This document shows positions 1 through 6,071 of a DNA stretch of 9,277 bases, in pieces; positions within the stretch are counted from its first letter, which is position 1, and every line of letters starts with the position of its first letter. The position numbers and the translations under genes are program-made. Origin of the DNA: Planctomycetota bacterium (GTDB lineage Bacteria > Planctomycetota > JAJSAM01); the NCBI GenBank assembly GCA_029932425.1, contig JAOZQC010000089.1:1-9277 (forward strand), given 5' to 3'. The notes below the pieces were generated by a model. That model worked only from the letters and a program-made list of their open reading frames with translations. It had not been told where the DNA came from and searched no databases.

Positions 1-218
1 GGGACCCACGGCGCTCGTAACGGGGCCGCACTTCCATACTCCGACAGCCTGCTGGGGGGGGACCGCCCGTCTGGTTCGCCCGAAATCTCCTGCTCCCGGC
101 GGGAGCCGCCTACGCGGGGGGTTCCGGGGGAGGGCGCGCATCCGTGGATCACCGGCTCGCGCGCCGCGAGGGGGGATCCCCCCCCACGGCGGGCGCGGGC
201 GAAGGGGCAAGGTAGAGG

Positions 219-243
219 AAAAGGGGCCCGCGGAAGAGCGGGC
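219..243 (-). terminator. possible weak intrinsic terminator of the efflux operon
   Basis: Read on the minus strand this is GCCCGC-TCTTCC-GCGGGC, a perfect 6-base stem with a 6-base loop, followed by CCCTTTT. It lies about 110 bases after the stop codon of the last operon gene and points the right way. The T-run is short and broken by C, so termination may be weak or Rho-assisted. A second inverted repeat at 315-332 lies closer to the gene but has no T-run on the minus strand. Confidence 0.3.
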
Positions 244-314
244 GACGCACATCGAGCAAGGCGTCGAACTCCCGCGGACCACCGGCCCCCGCCTCCGGAA
301 GATACCCGGTCCCC

Positions 315-332
315 ACGGCCGGTCCCGGCCGT
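315..332. repeat. inverted repeat just after the last operon gene
   Basis: ACGGCC and GGCCGT flank a 6-base centre, and the pairing can extend to 8 bases. It starts 20 bases past the stop codon of the 92-residue gene. It could be an RNA stem that protects the 3' end of the transcript. On the plus strand it is followed by only three T, so I do not call it a terminator. Confidence 0.3.
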
Positions 333-351
333 TTCCCGTCCCCGGGCCGGC

Positions 352-630
352 TCAGATCCGCGCCCGGCGGAGGCGGAGGGCGTTGGCCACCACGGAGACG
401 GAGCTCAGGCTCATGGCGGCGGCGAGGATCGGGCTCAGGAGGAGGCCGAAGGCGGGGTACAGGACCCCGGCGGCCACGGGGACGCCGAGGGAGTTGTAGA
501 GGAAGGCGAACCAGAGGTTCCGGCGGATGTTCCGCATCGTGGCCCGGCTCAACCGCCGCGCCCGCACGATGCCGCCGAGGTCGCCCTTCACCAGCGTCAC
601 CCCCGCGCTCTCCATCGCCACGTCCGTCAC
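352..630 (-). CDS. stand-alone C-terminal (M7-M8) fragment of a copper P1B-type ATPase
   Basis: This 92-residue protein matches only the last part of CopA-type Cu(I)-exporting ATPases. It starts at TDVAMES, just after the GDGxNDxP motif of the P domain, and runs through the last two membrane helices (about 38-57 and 60-82). It keeps the family's copper-site residues: Tyr45-Asn46 in the first helix, and Met73 and Ser77 in the second. The metal-binding domain, TGE actuator loop, CPC helix, DKTGT phosphorylation site and nucleotide domain are all absent, so it cannot be an ATPase. There is no room for them, as CusA ends 25 bases upstream. The start is GTG at 630, with AAAGGAGG six bases before it, and homology begins exactly there. 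Codon use matches the operon. One alanine before Met73 appears to be missing relative to CopA as I remember it. It could be a small partner of the pump or a preserved relic; its role is unknown. Confidence 0.75.
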   Translation of the reverse strand: MTDVAMESAGVTLVKGDLGGIVRARRLSRATMRNIRRNLWFAFLYNSLGVPVAAGVLYPAFGLLLSPILAAAMSLSSVSVVANALRLRRARI

Positions 631-636
631 GGGGCG

Positions 637-644
637 CCTCCTTT
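637..644 (-). promoter_or_regulatory. ribosome binding site of the CopA-fragment gene
   Basis: On the minus strand AAAGGAGG lies six bases before the GTG codon at 628-630, within the 25-base gap after the cusA stop. This near-ideal site is the main reason to read the fragment as a translated gene with a GTG start rather than as a decayed remnant. Confidence 0.7.
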
Positions 645-655
645 CCCGGGGCCGC

Positions 656-3600
656 TCAGGCCCCGTCCGGGGCGGCGCTCTTCGCCGCGGCCTCGCGCCG
701 GGCCGCCCACTTCATTTCGAGCTCCTTGCCCACGTAGTAGATGACGGGGTAGATGAGGAGGACCATGATGAAGCTCGTGACGAGCCCCCCCACCATGGGG
801 GCCGCCATCCGTTTCATCACCTCCGATCCCGCCGTGGTCCCGAACATGATGGGCAGGAGCCCGATGGTGGTGGTGGCCACCGTCATCGTCTTGGGCCGGA
901 TCCGCATCACCGCGCCGTCGTGGATCGCGGCCCAGAGATCCTTGACTCCCCTCATGCGGCCCTCGCGCTTGAACCGCTCGTAGGAGCTGTCCAGGTAGAG
1001 GAGCATCACCACCCCCGTCTCCGCGTCGAGGCCGGCGAGCGCGATGATCCCCACCCAGACCGCGAGCGACATGTTGTAGCCCGAGGCGTCGAGGAACCAG
1101 AACGTGCCCACCAGGCTGAAGGGGATGCCGAGCAGCACGATGAACGTGCGGAACCAGCTCCGGGTGGCCATGTAGAGCAGGAGGACGATGAGCAGCAGCG
1201 TGACGGGCACCACCAGCCTGAGCCGGGCCGCCGCCGCCTGCATGTACTCGTACTGTCCCGACCAGGCGAGGGTGTAGCCCGCGGGCAGGGGGACGTTGGC
1301 CTCCACCACCTTCTTCGCCTTCGCCACCCAGCCCCCGATGTCGGTGGTGGCGAGGTCCACGTAGATCCAGGCCGTCTTGCGCGCGTTCTCGCTCTTGATG
1401 GCGGGGGGACCCTTGTGGATCCGGATGTCGGCGAGCTGGGCGATGGGGACCTGGGCCCCCCCCGGGGTGGCCACCAGGGTCCGCTTCAGGGCGGGGAGGT
1501 TGTCCCGGAGCTCCCGCAGGTAGCGGAGGTTCACCGGGTAGCGTTCGAGGCCCTCCACGGTCATGGTGACGTTCATCCCCCCCATGGCGGACATGATCAC
1601 GTCCTCCACGTCCCCCACCGTGAGGCCGTACCGGGCGGCTTCCTCCCGGTCGATGTCGAAGTCCACGTAGTTCCCGCCCACCGTCTTCTCCGGGTAGGCG
1701 GAGGTCGTCCCGGGGATGGTCCGCACCTCGCTCGCGATCCGGGCCGCGAGGTCCGCGAGGACCGCCAGGTCCTCGCCCATGATCTTGATCCCCACCGGGG
1801 TCTTGATGCCCGTGGAGAGCATGTCGATCCGGGTCTTGATCGGCATGGTCCAGGCGTTCGTCACTCCGGGGAAGTGGACCACGTCGTTGAGCCCCGGCAC
1901 GCGCGTGCCGTCGGGCTCCGTCCATCCGTAGGTCAGCTCGTCGATGGTGATGGGACGTTCGACGGTGAAGAGACCGAAGAGCCCGGGCGCCTTCCGCTTC
2001 CGCCACTTCGACTTGTCGCGATGGAGGGTGATCGTGGTCTCGATCATGGAGAGAGGGGCGGGATCCGTGGCCGTCTCCGCGCGGCCGATCTTGCCGAACA
2101 CGTTCTTCACCTCGGGGAACGAAGCGATGAGCTTGTCCGTCTGCTGGAGGATCTCCCGCGCCTTGGTAATGCTCACCCCCGGGTCCGTGGTGGGCATGTA
2201 CAGGAGGTCGCCCTCGCGGAGAGGCGGCATGAACTCGCTTCCCAGCCGGGACAGGGGGATGAAGAGGGTGAGCGTCACCAGGAGGGCCGCGGCCAGGGTG
2301 ATCCACTTCCCCTTCATGCAGAGCCTAAAGGGGGTCTCGTAGAGCTTGATGAGGATCCGCGAGATGGGGTTTTGCTCCTCGGTGAAGATCCTCTGGGACA
2401 TGAGGAGCAGCACCGCGAAGCCCGCCCAGCCGAGCCCCACCAGCGGCCAGTGGTCCGTTATCCAGAGCACCGCCCGGGAGGTGAGGTCCTTGGGGAGCAG
2501 GAACGCCCAGACCGCCAGGAGGAGGACGGGCAGGGCCGCCACCAGGCCGATGATCTTCCAGCGCCGGCTCCGGCTCAGGGTCTCCGGGATCGCGTGGCGG
2601 CGGACGAAGAAGACCATGAGCACCGGGATCACGGTGACGGCGAGCACCGCGGAGGCGGCCATGGCGAAGGTCTTGGTGTAGGCCAGCGGCTTGAAGAGGC
2701 GCCCGGACTGGCCCCCCAGGACGAACACGGGCAGGAAGCTCACCGTGATCACGAGCAGCGAGAAGAAGAGGCTCGGCCCCACCTCCTTCGCCGCCGCCGT
2801 CATGATCTCCTCGTGGGTTTTCTTCCCCCGATCGTGCTCGTAGTGCTTGTGGGCGTTCTCCACCATCACGATCGAGGAGTCCACCATCACCCCGATGGCG
2901 ATCGCGATGCCTCCCAGGCTCATGATGTTCGCGTTGATGCCGAGAAGCTGCATGATCACGATGCTGGCGAGCACGCCCAGGGGGAGCACGATGATGGCCA
3001 CGAAGGCGCTGCGGACGTGCAGGAGGAAGATGACGCAGACGAGCGCCACCACGAGCATCTCCTCCAGCAGCTTCTCCTTCAGGGTCTCCACGGCGCGTTC
3101 GATGAGGTCGGACCGGTCGTAGTCGGTGCGGATCGCCACCCCCGGCGGAAGCCCCTCCTCGAGATCCAGGATCTTCCGCTTCACGCGGTGGATGACGTTC
3201 AGGGCGTTCTCCCCGAAGCGCATGACCACGATGCCGCCCGCCACCTCCCCCTTTCCGTTCCGCTCCGCGAGGCCGCGCCGGAGTTCGGGGCCGGCCTGCA
3301 CCACCGCCACGTCGCCGAGCAGGATCGGCGTGCCGGAGGAGGAGGCGCCGAGGGGGATGCTTCGCAGGTCCTCGAGCACCTTCTCCTTGCGCACCCGCGA
3401 GAGGACGAGCCCCTCCTTGACCGCCCGCGCCCTCTCCTCGGGGGAGAGCTCGCCCAGGTAGCCCCGGCCCCGCACCATGTACTCCGTCTCCGACATCTCG
3501 AGGAGCCGCCCCCCCACGTCGTTGTTGGATCGGCGGATCGCCCGCCGGACCCGGGAGAGAGGGATGCCGTAGGCCCGGAGCTTGTCGGGGTCGACCACAA

Positions 3601-4330
3601 CCTGGTACTGGCGGACGAAGCCGCCCACGGAGGCGACCTCGCTCACTCCGGGCACCGCCGTGAGCTCGTAGCGCACGTACCAGTCCTCGAAGCTCCGGAG
3701 CTCCGAGAGGTCGTACTCCGCGAGGACGAGGTCGGTCTTCCCGTCCAGGGGGCACTTCCCCGGCGCGTCGAAGATCCGCACCCGCCTGAGGAAGGAGCGC
3801 CTCCGCTCCGGGACGTCCTCCTTGGCGCCGTACCAGCGGTCCTCCTCGTCGTCCCTCCACATGCCGTTCGGGTGCTCCGGGCAGTAGTAGCCGTTGGCGA
3901 GGCTGTACTGGAAGACCCACCCCACCCCGGTGGCGTCGGGGCCCAGCGAGGGGGTCACGCCGGGAGGGAGGCGGCCGCGGGCGAAGTTCAGGTACTCGAG
4001 GACCCGGGAGCGGGCCCAGTAGAGGTCCGTGCCGTCCTCGAAGATGATGTAGACGAACGAGTATCCGAAGAACGAGTAGCCCCGGACCACCTTCGCGTAG
4101 GGCACGGCGAGCATGGCGGTGGTGAGCGGGTAGGTGACCTGGTCCTCCACCACCTGGGGCGCCTGGCCCGGGTACTCGGTGAACACGATCACCTGGACGT
4201 CGGAGAGGTCCGGGATCGCGTCCAGGCGGATGGCGGAGATCGAGTAGAGGCCCGCCGCGAAGACCAGGAACGCGAACAAAAGGACGAGGAACTTGTTCCG
4301 GATGCAGAAGCCGATGAGCCCGGCGATCAT
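656..4330 (-). CDS. cusA: CusA-type heavy-metal (Cu(I)/Ag(I)) RND efflux pump with extra insertions
   Basis: Inner-membrane proton-driven RND pump of the HME family, 1224 residues (E. coli CusA has 1047). All key residues aligned to E. coli CusA from memory are present: the periplasmic metal cluster Met712, Met762 and Met837 (M573/M623/M672); the relay methionines Met470, Met482, Met489, Met557, Met572 and Met1172; and the proton-relay residues Asp484, Glu1104 and Lys1147 (D405/E939/K984). The periplasmic pair M271/M755 is Leu350/Asn920, with Met919 next to it. Four insertions explain the length: about 55 residues at 146-205 with a CPEHP and a PGKCP motif, about 24 at 293-325, about 68 at 584-651 containing two predicted helices (near 592-612 and 629-645), and about 26 at 776-806. 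The ATG at 4330 has AAAGGA before it, 17 bases after the cusB stop. Copper/silver specificity over zinc (CzcA) rests on the methionine cluster. Confidence 0.95.
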   Translation of the reverse strand: MIAGLIGFCIRNKFLVLLFAFLVFAAGLYSISAIRLDAIPDLSDVQVIVFTEYPGQAPQVVEDQVTYPLTTAMLAVPYAKVVRGYSFFGYSFVYIIFEDGTDLYWARSRVLEYLNFARGRLPPGVTPSLGPDATGVGWVFQYSLANGYYCPEHPNGMWRDDEEDRWYGAKEDVPERRRSFLRRVRIFDAPGKCPLDGKTDLVLAEYDLSELRSFEDWYVRYELTAVPGVSEVASVGGFVRQYQVVVDPDKLRAYGIPLSRVRRAIRRSNNDVGGRLLEMSETEYMVRGRGYLGELSPEERARAVKEGLVLSRVRKEKVLEDLRSIPLGASSSGTPILLGDVAVVQAGPELRRGLAERNGKGEVAGGIVVMRFGENALNVIHRVKRKILDLEEGLPPGVAIRTDYDRSDLIERAVETLKEKLLEEMLVVALVCVIFLLHVRSAFVAIIVLPLGVLASIVIMQLLGINANIMSLGGIAIAIGVMVDSSIVMVENAHKHYEHDRGKKTHEEIMTAAAKEVGPSLFFSLLVITVSFLPVFVLGGQSGRLFKPLAYTKTFAMAASAVLAVTVIPVLMVFFVRRHAIPETLSRSRRWKIIGLVAALPVLLLAVWAFLLPKDLTSRAVLWITDHWPLVGLGWAGFAVLLLMSQRIFTEEQNPISRILIKLYETPFRLCMKGKWITLAAALLVTLTLFIPLSRLGSEFMPPLREGDLLYMPTTDPGVSITKAREILQQTDKLIASFPEVKNVFGKIGRAETATDPAPLSMIETTITLHRDKSKWRKRKAPGLFGLFTVERPITIDELTYGWTEPDGTRVPGLNDVVHFPGVTNAWTMPIKTRIDMLSTGIKTPVGIKIMGEDLAVLADLAARIASEVRTIPGTTSAYPEKTVGGNYVDFDIDREEAARYGLTVGDVEDVIMSAMGGMNVTMTVEGLERYPVNLRYLRELRDNLPALKRTLVATPGGAQVPIAQLADIRIHKGPPAIKSENARKTAWIYVDLATTDIGGWVAKAKKVVEANVPLPAGYTLAWSGQYEYMQAAAARLRLVVPVTLLLIVLLLYMATRSWFRTFIVLLGIPFSLVGTFWFLDASGYNMSLAVWVGIIALAGLDAETGVVMLLYLDSSYERFKREGRMRGVKDLWAAIHDGAVMRIRPKTMTVATTTIGLLPIMFGTTAGSEVMKRMAAPMVGGLVTSFIMVLLIYPVIYYVGKELEMKWAARREAAAKSAAPDGA
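2378..2581 (-). other. insertion in CusA predicted to add two membrane helices
   Basis: Residues 584-651 of the pump sit between IPE and the NPISRILIKLY segment, which are nearly adjacent in E. coli CusA. The insert contains two strongly hydrophobic runs, about 592-612 and 629-645, separated by a short polar stretch. An even number of extra helices keeps the topology of the second half unchanged, giving 14 instead of 12 helices. The location is the central cytoplasmic link between the two pseudo-symmetric halves. Confidence 0.6.
3713..3895 (-). other. heavy-metal-binding-like insertion in the periplasmic part of CusA
   Basis: Residues 146-206 of the pump replace a short loop of E. coli CusA between GVGWVFQY and the DLSELRSFEDW segment. 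The insert opens with YYCPEHP and closes with APGKCPLDG, the two halves of the CxxHP/PGxCPxCG pattern also seen in CusB, separated by about 35 acidic and basic residues. Cys150, His153 and Cys193 are kept, while the second cysteine of CPxC is Asp196. Metal binding is inferred from this resemblance only. Confidence 0.6.
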
Positions 4331-4347
4331 GGGCCGCGGTCCTTTCT

Positions 4348-6054
4348 TCAGTCCTTCAGGCGGATCTCGAACCCCTGGGCCCGGAGCTTCTCGATGTACT
4401 TCCCGGGCTCCGCCCGGAACTCCTTCCGGCAGGCGGGACAGCAGAAGAAGATCCGGTACCCCCGGTAGTCCACGAAGACATCGGGGTCCGGGGGGTTGCC
4501 CATCACGGGACAGGCCTTCCCCGCGATGGGGACGAGCCCCTCCGGGGCGGTGAACACCGGCGGCGTGGCGGGGCCGGGCGCCGTCCCGGCCCCCGGGGGG
4601 GGACGGGCGCCGTGGTCACGGGCCGCCGGAGTGGAGGCCTTTCCCGCCGCGCCCTTCCGGCGCCGGGCGTCGAGCATCTTGCGGATCGCCTCCCGGATCC
4701 TCGACTCCGAGTCCAGGAGGAACTGGCCGGAGACCACCACCCTCTCCCCCGGCACCAGGCCCTTTCGGATCTCCCGGAGGCCGCCCGCCACCTCCACCCC
4801 CGCCCTCACGTCGCGGGGATCGAACTTTCCCCTCCCCCGGGCCACGAAGACGACCTGCCGCCGCCCGGTGTCGAGCACCGCCTCCGAGGGCACGAGCACC
4901 GCCTCCCCGGGAAGACGGGCCTCGATGATCACGGTGGCGTACATGTCGGGGAGGAGCGCCCGGTCCAGGTTTTCGAAGACGAGCCTCACCCGGCGGTCGC
5001 GGGTCTTCCGGTCGAGGTAGGGATAGACGAAGTCGACCTTTCCTCGAAAGGTGCGGCCCGGGAAGTAGGGCAGCTCCATCCGTGCCTCCTGGCCCACCTT
5101 CACCCAGGGGAACTCGTACTCGTAGATCGAGACGTAGACCCACACCGTGTCGAGACCGGCGATCCGGTAGAGGGGCCGGCCCGCCGGGAAGAAGTCCCCT
5201 TCCACCGCGTTCTTCAGGGTGACGATCCCGGTCACCGGGCTCCGCCAGGTCATGACCTTGCGGGCGGCGCCCCGCGCCAGGATCTCGTCCACTTGGTCCC
5301 CGGTGAGGTCCCAGCGGAGGAGCTTGTCGCGCGCCTGCACGAAGAGCTTCTCCCACCGCTCCCGCTCCTCGCCCGAGGCCCGGTCCCGGTTGGCCTTCGT
5401 GCGCAGGAGCTCGTCCTGGGCCTGCACCACCACCGGGGAGTACATGTCGAAGAGGGGATCCCCCTTCTTCACCATGACCCCCGTCTCGTCGACGTGGAGC
5501 TTCTCCAGGTAGCCGCCCACCTTCAGGGTGACGACGCCCAGCTTCCGCTCGTCCCAGGCCACCGTGCCCACCGCCCGGACCTCGCGGACGAGGGGGCCCC
5601 TCGTGACCTTCGCGGTCCGGAGCCCCATGTTCTGCTCCGTCACGGGATCGATGCGGACCGTGGATCCCCCCCGCACCTCGTCCTCGTAGACGGGCACCAG
5701 GTCCATGCCCATGGGGGACTTCCCGGGCTTGTCGGAGACGTAGCCCGGGTCCATGGGCGCCACCCAGTAGAGGATCTTCCGCTTCTTCCCCTTCCCCGCC
5801 GCGGCCTCCCCCGCCTCGCCGTCCATCTTCAAGGGGGTCAGCTTCATCCCGCACTGGGGGCAATCGCCCGGCGTGGGGGAGAGCACCTCGGGGTGCATGC
5901 CGCAGGTGTACCAGGTCTCCCCGTCTCCCGCCTCCGCGGCGGCCTCGCCGGTCTCCGGGGACGCCCCTCCCCCGCCCGCGAAGAGGAGATAGCCGGCGGC
6001 GACCCCCGCGAGCAGGGCGGCGCCGGCGATGAGAAGGGTTCTCTTCGGGTCCAT
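4348..6054 (-). CDS. cusB: CusB-type periplasmic adaptor with N-terminal heavy-metal-binding and C-terminal YHS-like domains
   Basis: Membrane-fusion protein that links the RND pump to the outer-membrane channel and passes periplasmic Cu(I)/Ag(I) to the pump; 568 residues against 407 in E. coli CusB. In order it has: a membrane anchor or signal segment (7-26); a heavy-metal-binding domain (48-75) with Cys51, His54, Cys65 and Cys68 in CxxHP and CPxCG motifs; the CusB methionine motif (96-123, YWVAPMDP and PGKSPMGMDLVP) with Met101, Met115 and Met117, equivalent to the E. coli CusB copper ligands; the adaptor core (about 130-450, lipoyl-like half motifs, a shortened hairpin at 210-260, the TVWVYVSIYE strand); a proline-rich linker (475-500); and a YHS-like domain (505-555) with Cys515 (CPVMG), Cys538, Cys539 and Cys542. 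The ATG at 6054 is 17 bases after the upstream stop, preceded by GAGAGG. In-frame sequence further upstream overlaps the preceding gene and is not part of it. Confidence 0.93.
   Translation of the reverse strand: MDPKRTLLIAGAALLAGVAAGYLLFAGGGGASPETGEAAAEAGDGETWYTCGMHPEVLSPTPGDCPQCGMKLTPLKMDGEAGEAAAGKGKKRKILYWVAPMDPGYVSDKPGKSPMGMDLVPVYEDEVRGGSTVRIDPVTEQNMGLRTAKVTRGPLVREVRAVGTVAWDERKLGVVTLKVGGYLEKLHVDETGVMVKKGDPLFDMYSPVVVQAQDELLRTKANRDRASGEERERWEKLFVQARDKLLRWDLTGDQVDEILARGAARKVMTWRSPVTGIVTLKNAVEGDFFPAGRPLYRIAGLDTVWVYVSIYEYEFPWVKVGQEARMELPYFPGRTFRGKVDFVYPYLDRKTRDRRVRLVFENLDRALLPDMYATVIIEARLPGEAVLVPSEAVLDTGRRQVVFVARGRGKFDPRDVRAGVEVAGGLREIRKGLVPGERVVVSGQFLLDSESRIREAIRKMLDARRRKGAAGKASTPAARDHGARPPPGAGTAPGPATPPVFTAPEGLVPIAGKACPVMGNPPDPDVFVDYRGYRIFFCCPACRKEFRAEPGKYIEKLRAQGFEIRLKD
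4390..4542 (-). other. YHS-like metal-binding domain at the C-terminus of CusB
   Basis: Residues 505-555 of the adaptor read CPVMG, then a YRGYRIFFCCPAC block, then F and PxxY, the usual order of a YHS-type domain. The cysteines at 515, 538, 539 and 542 are plausible soft-metal ligands. A proline- and glycine-rich linker separates it from the adaptor core, so it should move freely in the periplasm. It may act as a fused metallochaperone in place of a separate CusF, which is an inference. Confidence 0.75.
5830..5913 (-). other. N-terminal heavy-metal-binding domain of CusB
   Basis: Residues 48-75 of the adaptor follow the Y-T-C-x-M-H-P, then PGxCPxCGMxLxPL pattern of the heavy-metal-binding domain found at the N-terminus of many CusB-like adaptors and copper ATPases. 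All four Cys/His ligands (51, 54, 65, 68) are present. The following methionine motif at 96-123 looks like a cysteine-free second copy of the same fold. Confidence 0.8.
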
Positions 6055-6071
6055 GGTGATGCCTCTCGTTC

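Larger units (their letters stand above)
1..351. other. non-coding, GC-rich region downstream of the efflux operon
   Basis: I see no convincing gene in this stretch. Some frames are open on both strands, but they lack the strong third-position G/C bias of the neighbouring genes, have no plausible ribosome binding site with a start, and their translations resemble no family I know. The region is rich in short perfect inverted repeats: 92-106 (6-base arms, 3-base loop), 156-170 (5-base arms), a 14-base palindrome of six G, AT and six C at 170-183, 226-243 (6-base arms, 6-base loop) and 315-332. It most likely holds the 3' end of the minus-strand transcript. I found no tRNA or recognisable insertion-sequence end. 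Confidence 0.5.

Noticed and set aside
1..60. Possible transposon end or protein-coding end near the window start
   Set aside because: No recognisable terminal repeat or transposase is visible. The minus-strand frame reading VGVWKCGPV lacks the G/C third-position bias of real genes here and matches no family I know.
627..2306. Long minus-strand frames at 627-2306 and 2325-3920 inside cusA
   Set aside because: They are the wrong reading frame of cusA; the translations are G/R/P/H-rich and the cusA frame is intact across the whole stretch, so they do not signal a frameshift.
527..4468. A 1313-codon open frame on the plus strand, opposite cusA
   Set aside because: It is antisense to a clearly conserved pump. 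Its translation is dominated by H, D, E, G, R and P with no domain, as expected when nearly every third base of the real gene is G or C and antisense stops become rare. No ribosome binding site or family resemblance supports it.
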